Assembly: GCA_003009755.1 (NCBI GenBank)
Contig: PXUB01000009.1
Location: 1-40,954, forward strand
Direction: 5' to 3'
From: Thermoplasmatales archaeon SW_10_69_26
Lineage (GTDB): Archaea; Thermoplasmatota; SW-10-69-26
Length of the DNA: 40,954 bases
Made by a program: the position numbers and the translations under genes
Notes under the pieces: generated by a model
Seen by the model: the letters and a program-made list of their open reading frames with translations, nothing else
The model's database searches: none
Told to the model about the DNA's origin: nothing
Part shown: piece by piece, positions 23,366 to 31,922 of the stretch
How the letters are laid out: each line of letters opens with the position of its first letter
Numbering within the stretch: position 1 is the stretch's first letter

Positions 23366-24015
23366 GCGCCCTCGGTGAGGATCTCCTCGGGATCCTCGTC
23401 GCGGATCCGGTGGGCCTTGGCCTCGTCTTCCTCCTCGATCTCGACGGCTCGGTCGAGCACCTCGTCGAGGTGGTCCTCGGGGATGACGGTCGTGCCGCCG
23501 GCGTCGGCGTAGATCCAGTCGCCGGGCACGATCGTCGTGGTCCCGACGACGGCGGGCACGTTTGCACCGACGGCCATCAGGTCCTTGGAGCCGGCCTTGG
23601 GCGAGGACCCCCGGCACCAGGCCGAGATCTCCAGGTCGGCGATCTCGTCGAAGTCCCGCAGCCGGCCGTCGGCCACGAGCCCGGCCAGGCGGTTGGCCTC
23701 CAGGCGCGTGGCCTTGTTGCCGCCGACGATCGCGTGGTCGATGTGACCGCTGGTGTCCAGCACGAGCACGTGGCCCTCCGGCGGGTCGGGCAGGGCCTCG
23801 TAGAACACGCGCTTGAACCCGTGCAGGCGTTCGTCGTAGACGTCCTCGCGCACGGGGACCAGCCGGATGGTGGCCGCCGGACCGAACAGCTCGCGCCCGG
23901 GGGTCGGCGTGAGCATGTCGCGGACGTGGGCGTTGTGGTCGAACATCTCGTCCATCGCGTCCGTGATCGAGGCGCTGGTCACGTCCTCCAGACGGGGATC
24001 CGTCGGCCGAGGCAT
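23362..24015 (-). CDS. RraA-like / HMG aldolase family protein
   Basis: ATG 24015 gives 217 residues of the RraA/HMG-CHA aldolase fold. Visible marks are TSASITDAMDEM near the N-terminus, the GHIDHAIVGGNKAT loop, GLVADGRLRDFDEI (the Arg-Asp pair of the Mg site in aldolase members) and VVPGDWIYADAGGTTVIPE spread over residues 175-200. Family members are either divalent-metal pyruvate aldolases/oxaloacetate decarboxylases or regulators of RNase E; the latter is unlikely in an archaeon. A TTG ten codons upstream (24045) is less attractive. The stop overlaps that of the convergent membrane protein gene by four bases (CTAG). Confidence 0.8.
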   Translation of the reverse strand: MPRPTDPRLEDVTSASITDAMDEMFDHNAHVRDMLTPTPGRELFGPAATIRLVPVREDVYDERLHGFKRVFYEALPDPPEGHVLVLDTSGHIDHAIVGGNKATRLEANRLAGLVADGRLRDFDEIADLEISAWCRGSSPKAGSKDLMAVGANVPAVVGTTTIVPGDWIYADAGGTTVIPEDHLDEVLDRAVEIEEEDEAKAHRIRDEDPEEILTEGA

Positions 24016-24096
24016 CGGCTCGCGAACACCCTCGGGGGACTTCAACCTGGGCGCACCGAGGCCTCCCGCGGGCCGACTGGACCAGAGCAGGCCCGG

Positions 24097-24108
24097 AAAC
24101 CTTTTCAG
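24097..24108 (+). promoter_or_regulatory. TATA-like box for the CocE/NonD-type lipoprotein gene
   Basis: AAACCTTTTCAG is centred about 28 nt before the GTG at 24131 (leaderless). Read on the other strand, the same AT-rich run could serve the divergent RraA-like gene with a longer leader. Confidence 0.45.
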
Positions 24109-24130
24109 CTAGCAACGCGGCATCACGGCC

Positions 24131-25840
24131 GTGCGAGCTCAAACCCTGCTAGTGTGCCTGGCCTTGGTGACGACCGGCTTGACGGGCTGCATCGGGTCGA
24201 TGGACGACTCGCTCGAGGGTGCCGACGCCGACGTCGACGCCGATCCCTCCAGCCAAGAGGGCTACGTTCCGGTCGACGAGGAAGCGCTGAGCGAACCCAC
24301 CCGCGATATCCAGCCTCGCGTCACCGAGCGGGTCGAGATGACCGTGGACGGGGTCGAGATCTTCGTCGAGTACTGGCTGCCCGAGGGCGAGGGTCCGTTC
24401 CCGACGGTCCTGCACTCGACGCCGTACAGCCACCTCGATCGATCGATCCAGGCCGTCGCCGACGGCGGCAACCAGGAGTTCTTCGTCCCGCGCGGCTACG
24501 CCTACGTCGTCGCCGACGTCCGCGGCTTCGGCGAATCGCAAGGCTGCGTCGAGGTGTGGGGCGAGAACGAGCAAGCCGACCAGGCCGACCTCGTCAACTG
24601 GGTCGCCGAGCAGGAGTGGAGCAGCGGCGACGTCGGCATGATCGGCGCTAGCTACCCCGGCACGACGCCGATCGAGGCCGCCGTCGAAGATCCCGAGCCC
24701 CTGGACGCGATCGTGGCCACCGCCGGCCTCACCGATCCCTACTACGATTGGCACTACGGCGGCGTCCCCAACGGCGAGTCCGGCCCGGTCGGCAGCCCGG
24801 CGGCCTACCAGGGCATCGGGGCCGTGCTCCCGCACGAGGCCACCCAGGGTCAATCGTGGGCCGAGTCCATCGCGGACACGGGCTGCCAGACGCCTCAGCT
24901 CGTGATGGATGCCTACCGGTCGGACGGCACCTACACGGACTTCTACGATGAGCGCAACCTCACCCAGCGCGTCGACAACGTCGACGCGGCGGTGCTCTAC
25001 ACGCAGGGCTTCAACGATCTGAACGTGAAGCCCTCGCAGGCGCTGAACTGGTTCAACGATCTCGACACCGAGAAGAAGGGCATGTTCGGGCCGTGGGGCC
25101 ACGAGTACCCGCCCCGCGACGACTGGGCGGCGATGAGCCTGGCCTGGTTCGACGAGCACCTCAAGGACAAGCCCACGCGCGTCACGGAGGGGCCGACGGT
25201 CGAGGTGCACAACAACCTCGACACGTGGCGAGCCGACGAGGCGTTCCCGACGCAGCGCGCCGAGCAGACGCCGGTGTTCCTCGGCCCCGACGAGACGCTG
25301 TCGACGACGACGGCCGAGGACGGCGAGCTCTCCTTCGAGGTCAACCGGGCCCAGGCGACCGCCGAGTCCTCCACGCCGCTCTCGGAGGGTGACCTCAGCG
25401 AGCGTCTGGTCCTCCAGACCGAGCTCGAGGAGGACGTCTACGTCAGCGGCGTCCCCCGGCTCGCGATGGATCTGACGCTCGAGGGCGCCGACAACGCGTT
25501 CCTCTCCGCCGAGCTGTACGCGGTCGACGGCGACGAGCGCACGGAGATCACGTACGGTCAGCAGAACCTCGCGCTTCACGACGACGTGACCGAGTACGAT
25601 CCGATCCCGCAGGGCGAGGCCGTGAACATCTCCTTGCGGTTCCAGCCGGTCGAGCACATCGTCGAGAAGGGCACGACCCTCGAGCTCGTGGTCGAGCCGG
25701 TCGACCACGGTGAGAGCAGCACGCCCGAGGCCAGCCAGTCCGCCACCGTCACCCTCGGCACCGGTGGCGAGGACGGCACCCGGCTGCAGCTCCCGCTGCT
25801 CGAGGACCGCCCCGACCAACCGCGCCCCGACGGCGTCTGA
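24131..25840 (+). CDS. Secreted CocE/NonD-family hydrolase (X-Pro dipeptidyl-peptidase-like), lipoprotein
   Basis: This 569-residue protein opens with a lipoprotein signal ending GLTGC (Cys20). Residues about 64-340 are an alpha/beta-hydrolase domain: DVRGFGESQGC near 129-139, nucleophile S174 in GASYPG, acid region TQGFNDLNVKPS, and His in FGPWGHEYPP. Residues about 355-560 form the C-terminal jelly-roll domain of the family (VSGVPRLAMDLTLEGADNAF). Members hydrolyse X-Pro peptides, cocaine-like esters, acyl-glutarates or beta-lactam side chains. Anchored outside the cell, this one could act in peptide or ester scavenging. The GTG start fits a TATA-like box 28 nt upstream. A strong hairpin follows the stop. 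Confidence 0.88.
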   Translation: MRAQTLLVCLALVTTGLTGCIGSMDDSLEGADADVDADPSSQEGYVPVDEEALSEPTRDIQPRVTERVEMTVDGVEIFVEYWLPEGEGPFPTVLHSTPYSHLDRSIQAVADGGNQEFFVPRGYAYVVADVRGFGESQGCVEVWGENEQADQADLVNWVAEQEWSSGDVGMIGASYPGTTPIEAAVEDPEPLDAIVATAGLTDPYYDWHYGGVPNGESGPVGSPAAYQGIGAVLPHEATQGQSWAESIADTGCQTPQLVMDAYRSDGTYTDFYDERNLTQRVDNVDAAVLYTQGFNDLNVKPSQALNWFNDLDTEKKGMFGPWGHEYPPRDDWAAMSLAWFDEHLKDKPTRVTEGPTVEVHNNLDTWRADEAFPTQRAEQTPVFLGPDETLSTTTAEDGELSFEVNRAQATAESSTPLSEGDLSERLVLQTELEEDVYVSGVPRLAMDLTLEGADNAFLSAELYAVDGDERTEITYGQQNLALHDDVTEYDPIPQGEAVNISLRFQPVEHIVEKGTTLELVVEPVDHGESSTPEASQSATVTLGTGGEDGTRLQLPLLEDRPDQPRPDGV

Positions 25841-25850
25841 TCGGGTCATC

Positions 25851-25873
25851 CCCGGGAGGATCTCCCTCCCGGG
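25851..25873 (+). terminator. Strong GC hairpin after the CocE/NonD-type gene
   Basis: CCCGGGAGG (25851-25859) and CCTCCCGGG (25865-25873) form a perfect 9-bp stem with a 5-nt loop, starting 11 nt after the stop codon. Confidence 0.5.
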
Positions 25874-25916
25874 CTACTCTTGGCTCCCGTATCTGTAGGC
25901 CAGCCTGGGGACAGCC

Positions 25917-26026
25917 AGGCCAACTTTCCCGTCGTGGACCCGACGGGATGCGTGGATAAGCGAGGTTGGCAGGGAAAGGGCGGGCGAGCCGGTCAGCCCG
26001 CACGGGACCGACCCGCAGGTCGGTGA
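25917..26026 (+). ncRNA. Candidate structured RNA between convergent genes
   Basis: After the terminator hairpin comes a compact series of perfect stems: GCCAAC / GTTGGC (25919-25924 / 25965-25970) enclosing TCCCGTCG / CGACGGGA (25927-25934 / 25941-25948), then CGGGC / GCCCG (25981-25985 / 25996-26000), then ACCGACC / GGTCGGT (26007-26013 / 26018-26024). A TATA-like CGTATCTGTAG (about 25888-25898) sits some 25 nt before the first stem. It does not match tRNA, 5S, SRP or RNase P RNA as I know them. It may equally be intergenic palindromic repeat DNA. Confidence 0.35.
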
Positions 26027-26038
26027 TCGAGCGAGGCC

Positions 26039-26404
26039 TTAGCCGCCGCCGAGATCCATGATCGCTTGGGCGGGCTCGCCGTCGGCGTCCTCGAGCGCCC
26101 CGATGGCGGTCTCCTCGTCGACGCCGGTCTGCTCCATCACGAGCTCGATGTCCTCCTCGGCCGGGCCCTCGGGCTCGGCGTCCTTCTCGTGCTCGGTGAC
26201 GTTGCCCGTGATCTGGAAGGTGCGCGTGCCTTGCGCGTCCATGATGGACACGTCGGCCGGCTCGATCACGATGTCGCGATTCGCGGCCTCGATGGTGACC
26301 CGTTCGACGTCCTCGACCTCCTCGACGGAGATCCCGAAACGTTCCATCATCTGACCGAGCTGACTCGGGTCGAAACCGCCACCGCCTCCGCCAGGCATCA
26401 TCAT
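26039..26404 (-). CDS. nac: Nascent polypeptide-associated complex protein (archaeal alpha-NAC)
   Basis: This 121-residue archaeal NAC binds the ribosome and nascent chains as a homodimer. It begins MMMPGGGGGGFDPSQLGQMM. The NAC beta-barrel covers about residues 30-70 (VERVTIEAANRDIVIEPADV, DAQGTRTFQITGNV), and the C-terminus is a UBA domain (EEDIELVMEQTGVDEETAIG, ALEDADGEPAQAIMDL). Three consecutive ATGs (26404, 26401, 26398) precede PGG; archaeal homologues usually start MMPGG, so the exact one is unsure. A TATA-like CGCTTTTCAA lies about 31 nt upstream of 26404. A GGAGG slightly upstream is followed by a six-codon ORF that ends on the NAC start triplets. Confidence 0.93.
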   Translation of the reverse strand: MMMPGGGGGGFDPSQLGQMMERFGISVEEVEDVERVTIEAANRDIVIEPADVSIMDAQGTRTFQITGNVTEHEKDAEPEGPAEEDIELVMEQTGVDEETAIGALEDADGEPAQAIMDLGGG

Positions 26405-26430
26405 GGTTGGCGGGCAATCATCCTCCTTCC

Positions 26431-26440
26431 TTGAAAAGCG
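26431..26440 (-). promoter_or_regulatory. TATA-like box for the NAC gene
   Basis: CGCTTTTCAA on the minus strand, centred about 31 nt before the first NAC ATG. The divergent hydrate-repair gene has its own weaker AT-rich stretch at 26496-26505. Confidence 0.45.
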
Positions 26441-26529
26441 GTTCCCTGGCGGCCGCCCACGGTGGCGGCGACGCGGTGGCGCCTGCAGGGCCGACAACCC
26501 TTTGTCTCGCGGGCTGGGTGAGCTCCTCG

Positions 26530-28017
26530 ATGCCTGCCGTCGACGGTCCCGTCCCCCGCGAGGAGGTCGCCGTGCTGGACGCCAACGCCGAAGCCCTCGG
26601 CGTCGAGGTCCGCGACCTGATGGCTCGCGCCGGTCGAGCCGTGGCCGATCTCGTCCGCCAGCGGGCGCCCTCGGGACCGGTCACGATCATGTGCGGGAAG
26701 GGCAACAACGGCGGCGACGGGCTCGTGGCCGCCCGCCACCTGGCCGAGGACCGCGCGGTGAGCCTCGTGCTCGCGGCCGAGCCCGCCAGCCCGCTCGCCG
26801 TCGAGGCCTTCGAGGCGTTGCCGGAAGCGGTGACCGTGCACCGAGCCCCCGAGCTCGGGGACGACGAGCTGGCCGATCGGCTGGCCGAGGCCAGCGTGTT
26901 GGTGGACGCGCTGCTGGGCGCCGGCGCCACCGGCGAGCCCCGCGGGGCGTGCGGTCGCCTCGTCGAAGCCCAGCAGGGGCTGGATGTCTTCCGCGTGAGC
27001 GTCGACGTCCCCACCGGCGCCGGCACCCCCTCGGCGTTCGTGCCGGACGTGACGGTCGCGCTCGAGGTGGCCAAGGACGCCGGTCGCCAGGCCGACCAGG
27101 GCGAGATCGTCACCAAAAGCATCGGGATCCCCGAGCGCTCGTTCACGCACACCGGCCCCGGCGAACTGCAACTGTACCCCGCTCCCCAGGCCACCCAGCA
27201 CAAGGGCCAGGGCGGGTTCGTGCTCGTCGTCGGCGGGGGCCCCTACGCCGGCGCGCCGGCGCTGTCGGCGATGGCGGCGATGCGTGCCGGCGCGGACCTG
27301 GCGTTCGTGTTGACGCCGGAGAGCGTGGCCGAGGCCGTCGCCGGGTTCACGCCGAACCTCGTCGCCCGCCCGCTCGAGGGCGAGAACCTCGACCTGCACA
27401 ACCCGAAGAACCGGACGACGCTGAACAAGTGGCTGGGCATGGTCGACGCCGTCGTCGTCGGCCCCGGCCTGGGCAAGATGGACCCGGTGCGCGAGAGCGT
27501 GCCGATCGTCGTCAACCGCGTGCTGGACCTGGGCCTGCCGCTCACGCTCGACGCCGACGCCCTGTGGGCGATCAGCGAGGACCCCCCCTCGTTCGGCGGC
27601 GAGGCCGTGCTCACGCCGCACGCCGGCGAGTTCAACGTGCTCACCGGGCGAGCGGCCCCGGACGCCGAGCAGGTCGAGGCCCGGGTGAAGGTCGCGCAGA
27701 ACGCGGCCCGCGATCTCGACGCCACGATCTTGCTGAAAGGGCCCACCGACGTCGTCGCCAACAAGCAGCGCGCCAAGCGCAACCCATCGGGCTCGCCCAC
27801 GATGAGCACCGGCGGCACCGGCGACGTGCTCACCGGCATCGTCGCCGCGCTGCAAGCCAAGGGCCTGTCCTCCTACGATGCCGCCCGCATCGGCGCCTAC
27901 GTGAACGGCAAGGCCGGCGAGGCCGCCACGCGCGAGGAGGACCTGGGAACGATGGCGACCGACGTCGTCGACGCGATCCCGGACGTGTTGAAGACCCACT
28001 TGCCCGACGCGGTGTAG
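26530..28017 (+). CDS. nnr: Bifunctional NAD(P)H-hydrate epimerase / ADP-dependent (S)-NAD(P)H-hydrate dehydratase
   Basis: This 495-residue two-domain repair enzyme restores damaged NAD(P)H hydrates. The epimerase (YjeF-N, about residues 5-215) has CGKGNNGGDGLVAARHL from 55 and VDVPTGAG. The dehydratase (YjeF-C, about 220-495) has HKGQGGFVLVVGGG, VVGPGLGK, LTLDADALWAI, TPHAGEFNVLTG and the nucleotide/catalytic motif STGGTGDVLTG with D432. Size and order match bacterial and archaeal Nnr. ATG 26530 lies about 29 nt after CAACCCTTTGTC. A GTG four codons earlier (26518) is possible. The gene is divergent from NAC and convergent with the sialidase-fold lipoprotein. Confidence 0.95.
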   Translation: MPAVDGPVPREEVAVLDANAEALGVEVRDLMARAGRAVADLVRQRAPSGPVTIMCGKGNNGGDGLVAARHLAEDRAVSLVLAAEPASPLAVEAFEALPEAVTVHRAPELGDDELADRLAEASVLVDALLGAGATGEPRGACGRLVEAQQGLDVFRVSVDVPTGAGTPSAFVPDVTVALEVAKDAGRQADQGEIVTKSIGIPERSFTHTGPGELQLYPAPQATQHKGQGGFVLVVGGGPYAGAPALSAMAAMRAGADLAFVLTPESVAEAVAGFTPNLVARPLEGENLDLHNPKNRTTLNKWLGMVDAVVVGPGLGKMDPVRESVPIVVNRVLDLGLPLTLDADALWAISEDPPSFGGEAVLTPHAGEFNVLTGRAAPDAEQVEARVKVAQNAARDLDATILLKGPTDVVANKQRAKRNPSGSPTMSTGGTGDVLTGIVAALQAKGLSSYDAARIGAYVNGKAGEAATREEDLGTMATDVVDAIPDVLKTHLPDAV

Positions 28018-28048
28018 CCGGGAAAGGGAGGGAGCCTGCCTTGTGCTG

Positions 28049-29812
28049 CTAGCCTTCGGGGACCGGTGAGGGGAGGGAACTGCCCATCGAGCGGACGCTG
28101 ATGCTCGCCTCTGGGGCACCCCCTTCCGTGAAACACCCGTCAACGAAGGCCGCATCGGACGTCCGCGAATGGAACGTCCACGTTCGCTCTTGGTCCTCGA
28201 CCTGCTCCGACCAAACAGGCACGGAGAATGTCTCGTTCGTTCCGGATCCCACCGCTGGAAGCCACACCGTCGAACCATCGACCGTATACCCGACCTCAAT
28301 CGGGGGATGGGGGGGACCGACAGCGACCTCGACCTCGAGGTAGTCGGTTCCCGGTCCGATGGTCCCCGTCCGTTCGAGTTCGCTCGGATTCATCGCCGGA
28401 CAGTCCGCTCCTGAGTCCTCGATCGGACTTCCCCCCACTGCTACCTCGGTGTCGCTGGCATTCGGTCCGACGATTTGGGTCAAGCTCGCCAGGATTCGGC
28501 CCTCTGAGGCCCAGGCGAAGATGCCGCGAGAAGGCCCAAACGCGATCCCGTACGCGTGGTTAAGGTTCGGATCGGGGTCGGCACTCGGCCCTGGCTCTCC
28601 CCTCGGTGTGGTCGACCCTTCGTCGACGAGATGCTGGTGGACAACGGTTTCCGATCCCGGATCGACGACCACGTGCGCGACGCGTTCGGCAAGGGGGGAG
28701 AATACATCGTCCCTGTCTCCGAGGTATAGACGTTCTTGGAGCAACAGATGGAGGTTCCCGGCGGGATCGGGCTCTGCCCAGAATACCTCTGTCGCCTCCC
28801 AATCCTCGTTGACGTGGAGATCATCGCTGAACGTTAGCCGGGTCCAACTTCGCCCGCCATCGTCACCGACGAACACGGAGACCTCGTTCCCGTCCTCAGG
28901 ACTCGTCGCGAAGAGCACGGAGGACCCTGACCCGGCGACGAGATGCCAGGGGTGAGACCCCTCCCTCGTGAAGTTGGAGACCTCCGACGTCGGCTCCGCC
29001 TGGCCAGCGACGCGATGGAATCGGAACCGATCTCCATCCCGGCATCCCAAAAGGACGCCCTCGTCGATGGAGACAGGTCGAGACGCGAGCTCGCAGCCCT
29101 CCACGCTGCCCGAAGACGCCACGGCACCATCGTCCCCCACGACGGTCCAGTTCACCGAGAAGTAGTCGGACCAGGCGATGATCGGCTGATCGTCAGGGGT
29201 GAACCCGAGCCAGGGCCGATCCGCTGTCTTGTTCGATGAAACGACGGTGCTGTGCACCCAATCCGCCCCAAGGTCGTCCGTTGCCGCATAGCCGACGTCG
29301 TATCCGGTCGAGGCGTCCGTTGGGAGCATCCCCGCGATGTGAAGACGCCCGTCCCTGTCGAACGCGATCGAAGGGTCACCGAGGAACTGCCGGCCGTCGA
29401 GCTGCGGCATCGGAACTTCCGTCCAGTCGCCCCCGCCGTCCTCCGAGACGAACATGCTGAGACTAGCGCCCTCGTAGTCTCCAGGCGGTGCGGGTTCCTC
29501 CCGGCTGTTGGCGAGGAGAACGGTGATTCGGGGATCGGCTGGATGGATAGCAACGTTCGGTTCGTACAAGGAGCGTTCGCTCTGCTCGATCACGGAGGCG
29601 CAGACCGAATCCTCGCTCTCCGTGTCTCCCTGAGGGCACTCCGAAACGTAGGTTTCCGCAAGGTAGCTGTTAGCGAGGTCCTGGGAGTCTCGATCCATCC
29701 CGGCGGGACTCCCGACGTTCCCGACGCATCCGACGGCGAGGGATGCGGTGAGCAGAACGACGACCAAGACGAGGGCCTCATCCACTGATCGTTGAACGTT
29801 ATGGCCGCACAT
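28049..29812 (-). CDS. Secreted sialidase-fold (BNR/Asp-box) lipoprotein
   Basis: ATG 29812 gives 587 residues opening with a long hydrophobic signal and lipobox (VLLTASLAVGC). Residues about 60-480 form a beta-propeller with Asp-box-like turns: SEDGGGDWTEV, TDDLGADWVHS and GDDGGRSWTRL, each followed by a hydrophobic strand. Propeller phrases such as DPSIAFDRDGRLHIAG and DRPWLGFTPDDQPIIAW recur. Residues about 490-587 look like a beta-sandwich (TDYLEVEVAVGPP, GYTVDGSTVWLPA). No arginine triad of true sialidases could be confirmed, so a binding propeller is as likely as a hydrolase. A paralogue lies at 37415-38845. Codon and base composition is less GC-rich than the housekeeping genes around it. 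The stop is about 30 bp from nnr. Confidence 0.75.
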   Translation of the reverse strand: MCGHNVQRSVDEALVLVVVLLTASLAVGCVGNVGSPAGMDRDSQDLANSYLAETYVSECPQGDTESEDSVCASVIEQSERSLYEPNVAIHPADPRITVLLANSREEPAPPGDYEGASLSMFVSEDGGGDWTEVPMPQLDGRQFLGDPSIAFDRDGRLHIAGMLPTDASTGYDVGYAATDDLGADWVHSTVVSSNKTADRPWLGFTPDDQPIIAWSDYFSVNWTVVGDDGAVASSGSVEGCELASRPVSIDEGVLLGCRDGDRFRFHRVAGQAEPTSEVSNFTREGSHPWHLVAGSGSSVLFATSPEDGNEVSVFVGDDGGRSWTRLTFSDDLHVNEDWEATEVFWAEPDPAGNLHLLLQERLYLGDRDDVFSPLAERVAHVVVDPGSETVVHQHLVDEGSTTPRGEPGPSADPDPNLNHAYGIAFGPSRGIFAWASEGRILASLTQIVGPNASDTEVAVGGSPIEDSGADCPAMNPSELERTGTIGPGTDYLEVEVAVGPPHPPIEVGYTVDGSTVWLPAVGSGTNETFSVPVWSEQVEDQERTWTFHSRTSDAAFVDGCFTEGGAPEASISVRSMGSSLPSPVPEG

Positions 29813-29854
29813 ATCACCTGGGGGAAGACAGAGAAGACGGAGAGGCCCTGTCAA

Positions 29855-30293
29855 GTACGGGGCTAGGGCCGTGGACCATCTTTAGGTGGTCCATGGTGCA
29901 CTCCGTACACTCGCCGTCACAGACGGGAAGGGAACCGCCCGCTTCCCATCACCATTCCTGCTTAATCGGGCTGGACGTTCTCGGGTGTCTCCACAGCGCC
30001 GAGACCCACCGCAGGGACCGGATCGGACAGCTGCGTTTGGATGTTTACATGGCTGAGGACGATGTTTCAGTAATCGGCCCAGTCGGCTCACTTGTCCCCC
30101 GGTTCCGGCGGACGGGGCGTCGAGGGCGAGGAGGACCCTAACGACCGAATATCCTGAGGAAAGCCAATTTACTCGCCTTTACAGGCGAGGCCATGCTCGG
30201 ACCGGATGGGCTCGCTGAGGCACCGTCTTCAACCATCGGAATATTCCTTCATCAGCCGAAAATTTTTGTTTTCCGATCGCGTTTCACCGAGTG
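29855..30293. other. Lower-GC intergenic region upstream of the trypsin-like gene
   Basis: About 440 bp without a credible gene. It holds the inverted repeats TGGACCA / TGGTCCA (29872-29878 / 29887-29893) and CTCGCCT / AGGCGAG (30172-30178 / 30183-30189, 4-nt loop). AT content rises strongly towards 30258-30272. Confidence 0.45.
30258..30272 (+). promoter_or_regulatory. TATA-like box for the trypsin-like lipoprotein gene
   Basis: GAAAATTTTTGTTTT, the most AT-rich run in this part of the window, is centred about 29 nt before the ATG at 30294 (leaderless). Confidence 0.55.
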
Positions 30294-31154
30294 ATGACCA
30301 GCCTTCGCGCGTGGGGGCTAATCCTCCTTTCGGTGGCAGCAGGAGTGCTTGCTACCGGATGTGTTGGGGAACAGAATTCGGACGCGAGCCGTGAAGGCCC
30401 ACCCGACCTGGACCAAACAGGCGCGAACCAATCCACGGTAACGAACCGATCCTTCACCCCTTGGCCTCCGGTTGAGAACGCAGAACTTCGCCCCGGAGGG
30501 CAGATGGATCCGTGTACAGTGGGTTTCCTATTCACTGACCAGTCGAACACGACCGCTTTCGTGAGCACTGCAGCCCATTGTGGTTCGGGAGACCACCTTC
30601 GAACCGGCGATGAGGTCGGCTTTCCCGAGGCGGAAATCACAGGACGAGTCGCTTACAGTAGTATAGAAACGATGGAAGCGGTGGACGAATCGTCGGAGGA
30701 TGCGCGATATTTCAATGACTTCGCCCTTGTTCGTATCCCTTATACGGCGTCGAACGAGGTACACCCCTCCGTCTATGAGTGGGGTGGCCCAGAGAACGTT
30801 TCAACCTCGGCCGACCGCGGAGAGCAGGTCTATACGTATGGCCAGAGCTCAACCCGGCAAGGAGCCCTGGATGCACGGCGAGGTGCAATCGTGGAACGAG
30901 AAGAGTGGCATTGGACGGTATACTTTGGCCCACCTTCCTATCCAGGCGACTCAGGGAGCCCCGTCCTGACGGAGAACGGGAAAGCCCTCGGCATCGTCAC
31001 CCACCTCGAGACATTCCCTCGCCCGGAGGCGAACACCGTTCTGAATCTGAGTCGCGCCTTAGATTACATGGAAAGCAAGACGGATGTGGACGCTGAGATC
31101 GCGACATCCTCCTTCGCTGATCCGTCACCGATCGAGGGTCCCGCAGCTCCCTGA
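30294..31154 (+). CDS. Secreted trypsin-like serine protease, lipoprotein
   Basis: This 286-residue protein has a lipoprotein signal ending VLATGC near residue 23. It has the S1 (chymotrypsin) family triad in order: STAAHC (His), NDFALVRI (Asp) and YPGDSGSP (Ser, with oxyanion glycine), followed by GKALGIVTHL. Two cysteines (DPCTVGF and AAHC) could form the usual disulfide. It should cleave proteins or process surface proteins outside the cell. GC content is lower than in neighbouring genes, suggesting acquisition or relaxed composition. A GTG precedes the chosen ATG by one codon. Confidence 0.87.
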   Translation: MTSLRAWGLILLSVAAGVLATGCVGEQNSDASREGPPDLDQTGANQSTVTNRSFTPWPPVENAELRPGGQMDPCTVGFLFTDQSNTTAFVSTAAHCGSGDHLRTGDEVGFPEAEITGRVAYSSIETMEAVDESSEDARYFNDFALVRIPYTASNEVHPSVYEWGGPENVSTSADRGEQVYTYGQSSTRQGALDARRGAIVEREEWHWTVYFGPPSYPGDSGSPVLTENGKALGIVTHLETFPRPEANTVLNLSRALDYMESKTDVDAEIATSSFADPSPIEGPAAP

Positions 31155-31173
31155 TGACATCCACAATTCCCTC

Positions 31174-31890
31174 TCAGATGAGCTTGCAGCCGCCTACGCG
31201 ACCAGTCGACCTCTGAGGCACCTCCAGAGCCCCGTCCGGTAGAGAAGAGACCGGGAAACGTAGTGACACCCACAAGGCCAGCCACGACGCGAACGTGACG
31301 GTGCCGACGATGTAGCCCGACCCTCGAAGACGAGGGACCACTCGCCGGCGGGGACCCGCATACCGGGAGTTTGCATCTGGACCTGCTGGCTCCCGCTGGT
31401 GCTGCCCCCAGTTCGGGCTACCGAGAAGGCGATGCTCCCGGTCCTCCCTCCGAAGGAGACCTCCTCGAAGACGTCGCCGTCGGGGTCGACGATCGCCATG
31501 CGGACCTCGCTGTTCGTCGAGCATAGGCCCACCTGGCCTTGGTCGATCGGCGTCCAGTGCTGGAAGCCCATCCGCTCCTCGCTGACGCGCGTGTTCTCGG
31601 GCACGGTGAACCCGATCTCGTCGCCTCCGTTCGCTGTAGTCGTGGGTTTCCTCCACGTTCACGGTGCCGCGATCGTTGGCGGGCTCGGACTGCTCGACCC
31701 CGACGGTCTCCACGTCTGTCCCGGTCCCGTCGCTGTCGGTTCCGATGCAGCCGGTCGCCGCGAGGCCGAGACAGACCACGGCCAGCACAATCGCAACGAA
31801 CCCCCAGCCATCGATCGAGGATCCTTTGGAGCGTCCGCGAACGTTTCCCCGACACGGGCGAGCGGGGATGGGCCTGAGTGGTTGCCCCAT
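31174..31890 (-). pseudogene. Frameshifted lipoprotein gene with C-terminal hydrophobic helix
   Basis: From 31890 one frame reads a lipoprotein signal (GFVAIVLAVVCLGLAATGC) and a short acidic linker to THDYS near 31640. There the coding sense moves to another frame (TTTANGGDEIGFTVPENTRV, then VRMAIVDPDGDVFEEVSFGG and PAGEWSLVFEG) until about 31325. It then returns to the first frame for GYIVGTVTFASWLALWVSLRF and a stop at 31174. Two single-base shifts are needed to restore one protein with lipobox, beta-sandwich and hydrophobic end. It is a decayed gene or contains sequencing errors. It is divergent from the metallophosphoesterase gene, sharing about 30 bp of promoter space. Confidence 0.6.
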
Positions 31891-31922
31891 CCTTCAAGAC
31901 GACCCCTCGTCTACAACGGGTC

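Noticed and set aside
26386-26425. Six-codon leader ORF (MIARQP) ending on the NAC start triplets
   Set aside because: It has a GGAGG in front, but it is too short to judge without conservation data.
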